64,000 bases of DNA. Origin: a virus. The notes beneath the pieces were generated by a model. It was given only the letters and a program-made list of their open reading frames with translations. It was not told the DNA's origin and made no database searches. The stretch lies in the IMG/VR virus record IMGVR_UViG_3300020433_000003, positions 1 through 64,000 of that record; one strand, given 5' to 3'. Below, piece by piece: positions 53,754-61,056 of this stretch (position 1 is its first letter; each line of letters begins with the position of its first letter). Position numbers and translations under genes: made by a program.

Positions 53754-54793
53754 TGCTTGGTTCATACAATTACAACGGTATAATAAAGAAGACCGTTGTA
53801 GGATTTGGTACGTTATTTAATAATATAGAAGTCAGACGTACGTCTGGTTCTAAGACAGAGGTCATGAAAGTGCCCCTTGCTTATGGACCTAAACAGAAAT
53901 TCTTAGCACGTTTAAGACAGTTAGGTGACTTGACAACAAGGGATCAGGTACAGATTACATTACCTAGAATATCATTTGAGATACAAGGTATTAATTATGA
54001 TCCTACTAGAAAGGTATCACCAACACAATATATTAGACATAAATCAGGCACCAAAGAGAACAAAGGATTCATGCCTGTTCCTTACAATATTAATTTTGAG
54101 TTAGCAATATTAAGTAAAAACCAAGATGATGCTCTACAAATACTAGAACAGATACTTCCATTCTTCCAACCAAGTTTCAATATCACAATGAATCTTGTAC
54201 CAGAATTAGGAGAGACAAAAGATTATCCTGTAACACTGACAAGTATTGATTACGGAGACGAGTACGAAGGAGACTACGATACCAGAAGAACGTTAATATA
54301 TACATTGCAATTCATTGCTAAGACATACATGTACGGTCCAGTAGTTGATAACTCTGGTCAACTTATCAAGAAGACTATTATCGACTACTCTACTGAGGCA
54401 GTTAGAACTGCACCAAGAGAGGTACGTTATGTTGCTACACCTAGATCTCTTGTTGAAAGAGATAACAATGCAGTCACAACTGTATCAGCAGATATAGATG
54501 ATAATGATGGCATTATAAATGTAACAGACGCATCTGGAATATCATTGAAAGATGACATTCAGATAGATAGTGAGGTAATGCGTGTCACAAAAATTGTTGA
54601 CAACAAACTATATGTTGCTCGTGCGTTTAATAATTCAACCATAGCAGAACATGTAGCGAGTTCAAATGTATTCATCATAACAAGTGCAGATCATGCATTG
54701 TTAGACTCTGATGATGACTTTGGATTCAACGAACTTTATAGTGAGTTTACTGATGGAAAATCAAGAAACCCAACCACAGGAGCAGACGAGTAA
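53753..54793 (+). CDS. 15: Tail sheath stabiliser and completion protein gp15
   Basis: Protein of 346 residues (T4 gp15, 272 aa). The start (YNYNGIIKKTVVGFGTLFNNI, then VPLAYGPKQKFLARLRQ) and the central DALQILEQILPFFQPSFNITMN block are clear gp15 features. gp15 forms the hexameric ring at the top of the tail that stabilises the sheath and joins the neck. Residues about 242-316 hold a strand-rich module (DGIINVTDASGISLKDDIQI, then EVMRVT, then YVARAF) that also appears in gp18 and the gp7-like protein, and may be an addition. Its end overlaps the probable gp16 start. Confidence 0.92.
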   Translation: MLGSYNYNGIIKKTVVGFGTLFNNIEVRRTSGSKTEVMKVPLAYGPKQKFLARLRQLGDLTTRDQVQITLPRISFEIQGINYDPTRKVSPTQYIRHKSGTKENKGFMPVPYNINFELAILSKNQDDALQILEQILPFFQPSFNITMNLVPELGETKDYPVTLTSIDYGDEYEGDYDTRRTLIYTLQFIAKTYMYGPVVDNSGQLIKKTIIDYSTEAVRTAPREVRYVATPRSLVERDNNAVTTVSADIDDNDGIINVTDASGISLKDDIQIDSEVMRVTKIVDNKLYVARAFNNSTIAEHVASSNVFIITSADHALLDSDDDFGFNELYSEFTDGKSRNPTTGADE

Positions 54794-55202
54794 GTTTGCT
54801 GGTATCGAGGATGCCCTCGATGTCAAGACTGAAATTATGCAGACAGACACTTCTATTAAGAAGGTGGAACCTAGTGCAGATATATCAGATAAACAACAAC
54901 TTAAAAAAGATTATGAATATACCAGAGGCAACTTGTACACACTAATTGATAAAGGACAAGAAGCAGTAGATGGTATTTTAGAACTTGCACAGGAGTCTGA
55001 TCAACCAAGAGCATATGAAGTTGCAGGACAACTCATAAAGCATGTTGGTGACGTGGCAGACAAGTTAGTTGATCTACAAAAGAAGGTCAATGAAATAGAA
55101 AATCCAGGCAAAGGAAAACAAACAGAAGTCACTAACAATACCATGTTCGTTGGTAGCACTGCTGATCTTGCAAAATTCTTAAAGCAAGAAAAGGATAAAT
55201 AA
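54753..55202 (+). CDS. 16: Terminase small subunit gp16
   Basis: Protein of about 149 residues from ATG 54753; T4 gp16 has 164. FAGIEDALD near the N-terminus and a central helical region (KKDYEYTRGNLYTLIDKGQEA, then AGQLIKHVGDVADKLVDLQKK) fit the gp16 family, whose coiled-coil core forms rings that regulate the packaging motor. The chosen start overlaps gp15 by 41 bases; an ATG at 54711 would give a longer N-terminus, which looks unlike the family. Its partner, gp17, lies 5.8 kb downstream behind accessory genes rather than adjacent as in T4. Confidence 0.85.
   Translation: MENQETQPQEQTSKFAGIEDALDVKTEIMQTDTSIKKVEPSADISDKQQLKKDYEYTRGNLYTLIDKGQEAVDGILELAQESDQPRAYEVAGQLIKHVGDVADKLVDLQKKVNEIENPGKGKQTEVTNNTMFVGSTADLAKFLKQEKDK
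55194..55201 (+). promoter_or_regulatory. T4-like late promoter-like element
   Basis: GATAAATA overlapping the gp16 stop codon, ending 24 bases before ATG 55226, with TAGGAGAA as a ribosome site in between. One mismatch to TATAAATA. Confidence 0.6.
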
Positions 55203-55225
55203 CATAGTAGGAGAATTTTTACCCA

Positions 55226-55765
55226 ATGTCAGTATTAAATGTAATTGACACCCAAACAGTATCAGGAAGTGGCACAAGCTATATCGTGGTAAAAAGTGGT
55301 GTGCTTAGATGCTATGCAGCATCCGCGTCAACGTTAGCGATAGACGGTGGTCCCGCTATAACTTTGGCAGCAGGAGAAGCATTGCTAGTTTCCTGTGGTA
55401 AATCTAAAACCGCAAAGATCGCTGCTGCGACCAACGCTGCTACTATGGTAGTAACAGCAGAAGGTTTCTCAGGTGGTGGTCGTCATACATTCAGTGTTGG
55501 TGATTTTATCCAGACTGTTGATGGTGGAGACACAGATGGATTTACATCTGATTTTGAATCCGCAGCAGCATCTGGGAAGAAAGTTACCGCAGTCACTGGT
55601 TCTACTATTACAACAGACTATGACGCATCAGGAGCAGGATCTGCATACACTCTTAGTGCAGCAGATGCAACAGCAGGAACTGTGCCAGTCATACAACGAG
55701 TTGCAAAACTTGTCGCTGGTTCTAACGCAGTTGTTGTTGAACAAGTTCAAATTGTCGGAGGATAA
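55226..55765 (+). CDS. Beta-rich unknown protein, probably structural
   Basis: Protein of 179 residues, very rich in Ala, Gly, Val, Ser and Thr with few charges: strand-like segments such as YIVVKSGVLRCYAAS, LAAGEALLVSCGK and AATMVVTAEGF. The C-terminal half (FSVGDFIQTVDGG, then FESAAASGKKVTAVTGSTI) resembles the strand-rich modules found in this phage's tail proteins. No membrane segment or enzyme motif. It has a good ribosome site and its own late promoter-like element, and the next gene starts on the following base. A virion surface or decoration role is plausible but unproved. Confidence 0.65.
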   Translation: MSVLNVIDTQTVSGSGTSYIVVKSGVLRCYAASASTLAIDGGPAITLAAGEALLVSCGKSKTAKIAAATNAATMVVTAEGFSGGGRHTFSVGDFIQTVDGGDTDGFTSDFESAAASGKKVTAVTGSTITTDYDASGAGSAYTLSAADATAGTVPVIQRVAKLVAGSNAVVVEQVQIVGG

Positions 55766-58120
55766 ATGCCCGCAGTCTCAAAGAAACAACAAAGGTTCTT
55801 CGGGATGGTTAGAGCGTTTCAAAAAGGGGATTCGACGCAAGCTCCCTCATCTGAGGTTGCCAGAGTTGCTTCCAGCATAAAAATGAAAGATGCAAAGAAG
55901 TTTGCATCAACTAAACATAAAGGATTACCAGAAAAGAAAGTGAAAAAAGAATCAGTAGAGCATGTAGGTAATTCTGATTTTAGATCATCAGCAGAGTTTA
56001 TGAACACCTTTGCTAAACTAAAAAGACTTCGTAAGAAGAACGACAAAATCGGCACAGGTAATACAGGTCTACCACAAGGTGTCGCCCAAACTAATAGGAG
56101 AGGTAAAATGCAAGGTGTCGAAGAGGCAGCAATAGGTACAGCAGCAGGCGGTGGTGCTGTTACTGGGAGCACCTCATATACAGGACCTAACAAAGCAGAC
56201 AGAAAAGTTATCAAGAAAATGGATAACAAAAAGTTTGCTGCTAGACTAGCAGATTACGAAAAGAACATGGATCCTAAAAAGCGTGAAGCACTTAAAGACA
56301 AAGCAACTAAGGGTATGAAATTTACACACGAAGGTACATCATATGGTCTCTACAAAGGTGATGGTAAACCTAAGATGCAGTTTGCAGCATTTGTAAAGAA
56401 AGTTAAACCACCAGAAACAAAGAAGAAATCTGTAAAGAAAGAAGAAGTAGAACAGATTGCTGAATTAGATACAACAACATTACATAGTTATGTAACCAAA
56501 GCATCATCTGACGCAGTTAAGACAGGAGTTGATGCTGGTATTGCAGGCATGGCGGGAAAAGATAAGAAGAGAGATAAAAAGTTAGATAAGGCATACAAGA
56601 GGTCAAGAGGAATCAATCGTGCTGCTACTAAGTTAGCAATGAGAGCAATCAAAAAAGAAGAAGTAGAACAGATTGATGAATTAAGTAAGACAACTACTGC
56701 GAACTATCTTTACCGAGCAAGGTTTGATAAAGATTATGTTCACGGTGGTAAGATGGGTAAGTATGGCAAAGCGAGAGATAAAGGAATAAAAAGAGCAGAG
56801 AAAAAATTAGGAAAAAAAGCAAGTGATAGACTTAGATATGTTGCAAAATATGATTCTGATGCAATGAGACAAGATTCAAATAAATCAGAATATCCTAGAA
56901 AAATTAAGGTCAAAGAAGAACCAGAAGTATATTGGTCAAGTAAAGCATTAGATCAGTTAGATCAATTAAACGAAAGACAAAAGGATAGTGACAACCAGAG
57001 ATTAAGTCAGGAACGTGGTCGTTCTAATTATGGTAAAGCATCTATTAGAAACGTAAGACACACAGGTGAGGGTGGTAATGCTGCTGATCCTGCTGAGAGA
57101 CTTGTGGCAATGGATAAGAGACACAAAGCACACAAGGAAAAGCGTGGTGTAAAAACCCTATCAAAATATAAGAAGGTTGTAAAAGAAGAGGGTTACGATC
57201 ATTACAGAGACAACATTCTTATGAAAGGTGGAGACCACAGGTCAAAAGAGACTAAGAATAGAGTCAATACCCCTGGTCAACCTATGAAAGGTAAGACTGC
57301 TGCACAGAAAGCAGCGAAGGGAAAGACTGCATTAGAACTGGTAAAAGCGAACATTAGACAAAAATATGGAAAAGGTGCTATAATGGGTGAGGCACTTAAT
57401 CCAAAACTGCAAGCAGTCCAGGATAAGGCAAAAGCGAACGTAGCAAAGCAAGCAGCGAAAGCTGCTGCTGACAAGAAAGCGAGAGCAGATTCTGCTGCTA
57501 AGTTCCAAGCACATAAGAAGAGTGAAATGGCAAAGGGCAAACGTCCTGACCAAGCACTTGACTCGTGGCAACAGAAAAAGTTAAAGAAAGAGGATGTAAT
57601 GTCATTCTCTGATTTCCTTAAAGAAGGAAATGATCGTGCTCGTATGATGTCAAAAGCAAAGAACCAGACTACTGGTAGTATTGCAGCAGACAGAGGTACA
57701 GACGAAAAAAAGAACCGAGAGAGTCGTAAGAGTCTCGAAAAGGATCTTAAAAAGAAAGGGATTGGTTATAAAAAATCAGTCGGTAGTTATAAGTATGATG
57801 ATGGATCTACTGGTAGGGAAGTATCCTACCAAACAAGTCCTGGCAAGGGAATGTCTAAGCGTAGGTTTGGAAAACTTACACGTCGTTTAGGACGTAAGCA
57901 TGGACAGGAATCAGTGATTACTAAGAAGGCAGGGAAACCCGCTAGATTACATGATACTGAATCTAAGAAACCTGGCAAGTCATACAATCTCGGCAAAGAA
58001 GTAAAGAAAGGTAAGAACCCCTCTGGTGAAGGTGAAACATCCGCAACCAAAGTAAGGGGCGGTAAACTACCTAAGAAAACTAAACCTAACTCAACTTATC
58101 ACTATGGCAAAAAGAAATGA
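55766..58120 (+). CDS. Lys-rich DUF3008-type protein, possible processed head protein
   Basis: Protein of 784 residues, extremely basic. Residues 1-58 match DUF3008 (VSKKQQRFFGMVRAFQKG, then KKFASTKHKGLPEKK). Two near-identical segments, KKEEVEQIAELDT and KKEEVEQIDELSK, lie about 72 residues apart. The middle is Lys/Ala-rich helix; residues 612-621 are MSFSDFLKEG; the C-terminal ~150 residues contain a compact block (SYKYDDGSTGREVSYQTSP, then RRFGKLTRRLGRKHGQESV). Several sites fit the T4 gp21 protease rule (Leu/Ile-x-Glu). I infer a DNA-binding or core protein of the head that may be cut during maturation. The family is common in marine phages but its role is not established to my knowledge. 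Confidence 0.7.
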   Translation: MPAVSKKQQRFFGMVRAFQKGDSTQAPSSEVARVASSIKMKDAKKFASTKHKGLPEKKVKKESVEHVGNSDFRSSAEFMNTFAKLKRLRKKNDKIGTGNTGLPQGVAQTNRRGKMQGVEEAAIGTAAGGGAVTGSTSYTGPNKADRKVIKKMDNKKFAARLADYEKNMDPKKREALKDKATKGMKFTHEGTSYGLYKGDGKPKMQFAAFVKKVKPPETKKKSVKKEEVEQIAELDTTTLHSYVTKASSDAVKTGVDAGIAGMAGKDKKRDKKLDKAYKRSRGINRAATKLAMRAIKKEEVEQIDELSKTTTANYLYRARFDKDYVHGGKMGKYGKARDKGIKRAEKKLGKKASDRLRYVAKYDSDAMRQDSNKSEYPRKIKVKEEPEVYWSSKALDQLDQLNERQKDSDNQRLSQERGRSNYGKASIRNVRHTGEGGNAADPAERLVAMDKRHKAHKEKRGVKTLSKYKKVVKEEGYDHYRDNILMKGGDHRSKETKNRVNTPGQPMKGKTAAQKAAKGKTALELVKANIRQKYGKGAIMGEALNPKLQAVQDKAKANVAKQAAKAAADKKARADSAAKFQAHKKSEMAKGKRPDQALDSWQQKKLKKEDVMSFSDFLKEGNDRARMMSKAKNQTTGSIAADRGTDEKKNRESRKSLEKDLKKKGIGYKKSVGSYKYDDGSTGREVSYQTSPGKGMSKRRFGKLTRRLGRKHGQESVITKKAGKPARLHDTESKKPGKSYNLGKEVKKGKNPSGEGETSATKVRGGKLPKKTKPNSTYHYGKKK
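56438..56683 (+). repeat. Direct repeat of 30 bp, 216 bp apart
   Basis: Positions 56438-56467 and 56654-56683 are identical except for one base; both encode KEEVEQI(A/D)EL. The 216-bp spacing equals 72 codons. It marks an internal duplication or a repeated processing/binding motif in the Lys-rich protein. Confidence 0.8.
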
Positions 58121-58229
58121 CAATGGCGTTTATGAATGCCAATACTGTGGACTGACTGCACCGTTAGGACACGCACGTCCAAGAACTTGGATGGAAAAAC
58201 ACGAAATGAATTGTGCTAAGAAACCATGA
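58104..58229 (+). CDS. Zinc-finger microprotein, 41 aa
   Basis: Small frame of 41 residues (ATG 58104, TGA 58227-58229). CQYCG, then H23, then HEMNC supply Cys12, Cys15, His33 and Cys37, a plausible single zinc site of C2HC type. The rest is basic. It starts inside the 3' end of the Lys-rich gene (17-base overlap) and its stop overlaps the next start (ATGA), so coupled translation is likely. Function unknown; nucleic-acid or protein binding would fit. Confidence 0.65.
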   Translation: MAKRNDNGVYECQYCGLTAPLGHARPRTWMEKHEMNCAKKP

Positions 58230-58591
58230 TCCTATCATTTAAAGAGTATTTACAAGAAGCATCCAACTGCCCTGACGGTAAAAAGTATTGCCCGAAGTGT
58301 CAGATGTGTGTTGAGAAAACTTGTGAAGAAAAGAAAATGATGAAGGAAGAAGCATGGCAAAGAAAGGAAGGTAAGAACAAATCTGGTGGTTTAAATGAGA
58401 AAGGGAGGAAATCTTATGAGAGAGCAAATCCTGGTTCTGACTTAAAAGCACCAAGCAAGAAGAAAGGTAATAAGAGAAGAGCAAGTTTCTGTGCTAGAAT
58501 GAAAGGTATGAAACGAAAACTTACATCAGCAAAAACTGCTCGTGACCCTGACTCTCGTATAAATAAATCACTACGAGCGTGGAACTGCTAA
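58226..58591 (+). CDS. DUF6321-like basic protein with capsid-targeting-like N-terminus
   Basis: Protein of 121 residues. The C-terminal ~75 residues (KSGGLNEKGRKSYERANPGS, then RRASFCARMKGMKRKL, then DPDSRINKSLRAWNC) match the DUF6321-type domain of phage proteins as I remember it. A Cys cluster (CPDGKKYCPKCQMCVEKTC) could bind zinc. The N-terminus MILSFKEYLQE-AS resembles the T4 capsid-targeting sequence MKTYQEFIAE and ends in Leu-x-Glu, the gp21 cleavage rule. This suggests an internal head protein packaged with DNA. It starts by ATGA overlap with the zinc-finger microprotein. Confidence 0.75.
   Translation: MILSFKEYLQEASNCPDGKKYCPKCQMCVEKTCEEKKMMKEEAWQRKEGKNKSGGLNEKGRKSYERANPGSDLKAPSKKKGNKRRASFCARMKGMKRKLTSAKTARDPDSRINKSLRAWNC
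58558..58565 (+). promoter_or_regulatory. T4-like late promoter inside the end of the DUF6321-like gene
   Basis: Perfect TATAAATA within the last codons of the upstream gene, ending 27 bases before ATG 58593. It would drive the membrane-protein/PTOX/PcyA segment late in infection. Confidence 0.65.
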
Positions 58592-58592
58592 T

Positions 58593-58958
58593 ATGAATTA
58601 CTCCTATCACGATGTGATGGAGGTGTACCGAGGAAACGGTCACCCTCCGTCGGTTAAACACATACCTAGAATTTTTACATGGTCAGTCATACTTGCCTTT
58701 ATATTTGGTATGACACAGGTTGCATATGCTGATGTACCAGTATTGTATGTACAGGTTCCACAATGGACAGATGACTGGGCAGTATGTGCAGTAGATATAC
58801 CTGACGCTCGTTGTCATTGGTATGTGCAGCAGGCAGATAATACATTCGGAGAAGGGTTTGACTGGGAAACCGCACCATGGTTTGATGCAAATGGTTTATA
58901 TGATATACCCAGTATGTCGGCATCAACACAATTAGAGAAGTTACAGAACCACGGATAA
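58593..58958 (+). CDS. Small secreted or membrane-anchored protein
   Basis: Protein of 121 residues. Residues about 26-47 (IFTWSVILAFIFGMTQVAYADV) form one hydrophobic segment ending in an Ala-x-Ala-like site (AYADV), so it could be a signal peptide or anchor. The rest is Trp/Asp/Tyr-rich and acidic, with two Cys (CAVDIPDARC) that could pair outside the cytoplasm. No family recognised. It follows the 58558 promoter and precedes the PTOX gene group. Confidence 0.65.
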   Translation: MNYSYHDVMEVYRGNGHPPSVKHIPRIFTWSVILAFIFGMTQVAYADVPVLYVQVPQWTDDWAVCAVDIPDARCHWYVQQADNTFGEGFDWETAPWFDANGLYDIPSMSASTQLEKLQNHG

Positions 58959-58965
58959 GTAAATT

Positions 58966-58984
58966 TACCTATATAATATAGGTA
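58966..58984 (+). promoter_or_regulatory. AT-rich palindrome containing a TATAAT box
   Basis: ACCTATA-TAA-TATAGGT, a perfect 7-bp inverted repeat (8 bp with the flanking T-A pair) around a three-base centre. It contains TATAAT at 58972-58977, so it may be a host-type -10 box or an operator. A clear -35 box is missing. It lies in the only gap of this gene block, 16 bases before the next ATG. Confidence 0.35.
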
Positions 58985-58999
58985 GTTTAAAAAAGTTAA

Positions 59000-59086
59000 A
59001 TGAAAGATTTACCAATCAGATCATCATGTATTTTGTTTGGAACAGTTAGTCTTGCTCTTTTCTTTTCACAGTATGCATGGGTATGA
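59000..59086 (+). CDS. Hydrophobic microprotein upstream of PTOX, 28 aa
   Basis: Frame of 28 residues, ATG 59000 to TGA 59084-59086, with one hydrophobic stretch (CILFGTVSLALFFS) that could span or enter a membrane. Its stop overlaps ATG 59083 of the PTOX frame (ATGA), so it may serve as a coupling leader or as a real small membrane peptide. Too short to assign; kept because of the coupling and hydrophobic character. Confidence 0.4.
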   Translation: MKDLPIRSSCILFGTVSLALFFSQYAWV

Positions 59087-59583
59087 AACAATTTAACACT
59101 TGGGTATTAGACACCACGATTTACATCTTGGATTTTCTTTACAGAGGTAGAGACTTTCAAAGATTCTGGGTATTAGAAGTTATTGCAAGAGCACCCTACT
59201 TCTCTTTTATATCTGTTCTTCATTTTCGTGAGTCATTAGGACTTAGAGGACCAGAACATATTTACTTAATGAAAGAACACTTCTATCAGGCACTAAATGA
59301 GACAGAGCATCTTGAAGAAATGGAAAAACGTGGTGGTGATGAACACTGGATTGACAGGTTTTTTGCAAAGCACCTTGTTCTTATATATTATTGGATCATG
59401 GTTGGGTACTACCTTGTTAATCCTCTTGCTGCTTATGATATTAATATGAAGATAGAGAAGCATGCATACGAGACGTATATAAAATATTTGGCATGGCATC
59501 CAGAGGATAAGAAGATACAGGAAATAGCAGAAGACGAACTAAAACACGCACACGAATTACACCAAGCAATGTCTATGATCTAA
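59083..59583 (+). CDS. ptox: Plastoquinol terminal oxidase (PTOX, alternative oxidase family)
   Basis: About 166 residues from ATG 59083 (ATGA overlap); ATG 59077 adds two residues and is used for numbering here. All six di-iron ligands of the alternative oxidase family are present: Glu34 in WVLEVIARAPYFSF, Glu75 and His78 in NETEH, Glu127 in KIEKHAYETY, and Glu154 and His157 in EDELKH. PTOX passes electrons from plastoquinol to oxygen, making water without pumping protons. In cyanophage-infected cells it is thought to relieve an over-reduced photosynthetic chain while the phage keeps photosystem II running. It is short compared with plant PTOX but complete in motifs. No transit peptide. Confidence 0.9.
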   Translation: MKQFNTWVLDTTIYILDFLYRGRDFQRFWVLEVIARAPYFSFISVLHFRESLGLRGPEHIYLMKEHFYQALNETEHLEEMEKRGGDEHWIDRFFAKHLVLIYYWIMVGYYLVNPLAAYDINMKIEKHAYETYIKYLAWHPEDKKIQEIAEDELKHAHELHQAMSMI

Positions 59584-59759
59584 TGGTTGTAGTTCATTCA
59601 GTTAACATTATGGTTCTCATACTTGTAATAAGTGTGACAATTCTTATTGCCTATATAATGAAGTATGCCTATGAGGAAATGAACGATGGGAGCAATGACA
59701 CCCCCAAGCAGGAAGAGTTGTTACAACTTTCGAGTGACCGAGATAGTAAAGGTAGTTGA
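59583..59759 (+). CDS. Small single-span membrane protein, 58 aa
   Basis: Frame of 58 residues starting by TAATG overlap with the PTOX stop and ending at TGA 59757-59759. Residues about 8-26 (NIMVLILVISVTILIAYIM) form a strong transmembrane segment; the C-terminal half is polar and acidic. It overlaps the nuclease gene by 74 bases in another frame. No family recognised. Immediate coupling to PTOX suggests co-expression at the membrane. Confidence 0.6.
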   Translation: MVVVHSVNIMVLILVISVTILIAYIMKYAYEEMNDGSNDTPKQEELLQLSSDRDSKGS

Positions 59760-60147
59760 TGGTGATACTATTGACGTAGTAATAGACTTAGGATTTGATA
59801 TCTACAAACACGAACGTGTAAGAATAGCGGGTATCGATACTCCTGAGAAAAGAACGAGAGACCTTGAAGAAAAGAAACTAGGTATAGACGCTACAAACTG
59901 GATGAAAGGAACATTGGAGGACACGATTAATGGAGAACATGAACTCACTATACGAACTGAACTCAAAGGCGGGGTTGGTAAGTATGGTCGTCTCCTTGGT
60001 TGGTTATATGTGGGTGACGCGGAGAAGTCGCTCAATGAACAGATGATTGACGAAGGATACGCATGGTGCTATGATGGTGGTACCAAACGTAAAGACTTTG
60101 AGACACTCAAAGAGATTCGCAGAAGTCAAGGAACGTTAATAGAATGA
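59686..60147 (+). CDS. Thermonuclease-like (staphylococcal nuclease fold) protein
   Basis: Protein of 153 residues. VVDGDTIDVVIDLGF, then ERVRIAGIDTPE, then GKYGRLLGWLYV reproduce the nuclease signature: the metal-binding Asp residues, the catalytic Arg of VRI, the Glu of DTPE and the second Arg of KYGR. Known members cut DNA and RNA with calcium. No obvious signal peptide; a charged N-terminus (PPSRKSCYNFRV) precedes the fold. It may help degrade host nucleic acid or act in DNA processing near packaging. The start at 59686 has a GAGGA ribosome site at good spacing; ATG 59695 is an alternative. Its stop overlaps the next start (ATGA). Confidence 0.88.
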   Translation: MGAMTPPSRKSCYNFRVTEIVKVVDGDTIDVVIDLGFDIYKHERVRIAGIDTPEKRTRDLEEKKLGIDATNWMKGTLEDTINGEHELTIRTELKGGVGKYGRLLGWLYVGDAEKSLNEQMIDEGYAWCYDGGTKRKDFETLKEIRRSQGTLIE

Positions 60148-60371
60148 TACCATCTATGAGAAAAACAATTCTTAACGCTCTTAAAGCGCATGCTATGGGT
60201 GACATCAAGAAGCACTTAGCAAACATTGAAATATATTTGGAGAACCCTGCTGGCATTGGAGAACACTCTGATGTTATGGAGGCAATCCAAGTTGAACTAG
60301 ATCAGGTGGCAAAATACCATGACCAACTCGAAGTCATCAAAAACTACATTGACAGGGAATCTAGTTCATGA
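60144..60371 (+). CDS. Small helical unknown protein
   Basis: Protein of 75 residues, nearly all predicted helix (MRKTILNALKAHAMGDIKKH, then VMEAIQVELDQVAKYHDQL). I think a similar short helical protein is common in T4-like cyanophages, but cannot check. It begins by ATGA overlap with the nuclease and overlaps the bilin reductase start by 53 bases, so the three genes are likely translated together. Function unknown. Confidence 0.7.
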   Translation: MIPSMRKTILNALKAHAMGDIKKHLANIEIYLENPAGIGEHSDVMEAIQVELDQVAKYHDQLEVIKNYIDRESSS

Positions 60372-61056
60372 AGTCTCTTCATTAATTAGACATAAGATAT
60401 TAACTTTACCCGCACTTAAACCATTAGATAATCCACATCCCATTGTAGAGAATGAGGATGTGTTTATTATTAATGAAATGAATAAGTGTAAGGGTCTAAG
60501 AAAAGTACATTTAGAAACTGGATATACAAAGAACATTGAGGTCATGCACTGTGTGTTCTTTCCTAATCCAGAATACCCTTTACCTATATTTGGTGCTGAT
60601 ATAGTTGCAACACCGAAGATAATTACTGCTGCGATCTGTGATATATCTCCTGTACATAAGGCAAATAGTATATACTATGGTCTAGATTTAATTGCACAAC
60701 AGTATAAGTTTAAAGAAAGAAGACAGTTACCAGAGTGGGCAGATATATTTTCAGACTATGTACAGTTCATGCGTATACGAGACAACAAAGAGAAAGATAT
60801 GTTTGTCGAGTTAGTCAGTAGATACCTAGACATCTACATTGAGCATGTATATGGTGCCAAGAGAGATCAGAACTGGATAAATAATATGAAGAGAATGGAT
60901 GATCAGATCTGGTATTGTAAACAACAAAGGCAGAACAAGAAAACCAAGGCAGTCCTTGGACAATGGTTCGATCCTGAGTGGGCAGATGATTACATCAACA
61001 ATACTTTATTTGATGTACCTAATAGTAATTGGCAATGGTGGATGAATGGCGACTGA
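60319..61056 (+). CDS. pcyA: Phycocyanobilin:ferredoxin oxidoreductase (PcyA)
   Basis: Protein of 245 residues, the usual PcyA length. It aligns along its length with cyanobacterial PcyA: LRKVHLE, MHCVFFPNPEYPLPIFGADIV, AAICDISPV, RQLPEWADIFSDY, WYCKQQRQNKKTKAVL and NNTLFDVP. The catalytic residues of Synechocystis PcyA (His74, Glu76, His88, Asp105) correspond to His64, Glu66, His77 and Asp94. PcyA reduces biliverdin to phycocyanobilin with four electrons from ferredoxin; Glu76 is the residue tied to the extra vinyl reduction, which argues against PebS/PebA. No heme oxygenase gene is in the window to supply biliverdin. The start overlaps the preceding gene; the end overlaps gp17 by 11 bases. 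Confidence 0.93.
   Translation: MTNSKSSKTTLTGNLVHEVSSLIRHKILTLPALKPLDNPHPIVENEDVFIINEMNKCKGLRKVHLETGYTKNIEVMHCVFFPNPEYPLPIFGADIVATPKIITAAICDISPVHKANSIYYGLDLIAQQYKFKERRQLPEWADIFSDYVQFMRIRDNKEKDMFVELVSRYLDIYIEHVYGAKRDQNWINNMKRMDDQIWYCKQQRQNKKTKAVLGQWFDPEWADDYINNTLFDVPNSNWQWWMNGD

Noticed and set aside
60368-60370. ATG 60368 as the pcyA start right at the previous stop
   Set aside because: It is in a different frame from pcyA; the in-frame start is 60319.
60319-61056. PebS (phycoerythrobilin synthase) as an alternative name for the bilin reductase
   Set aside because: The full set of PcyA residues, including the Glu equivalent to Glu76, and the PcyA-like C-terminal blocks fit PcyA much better than PebS as I know it.
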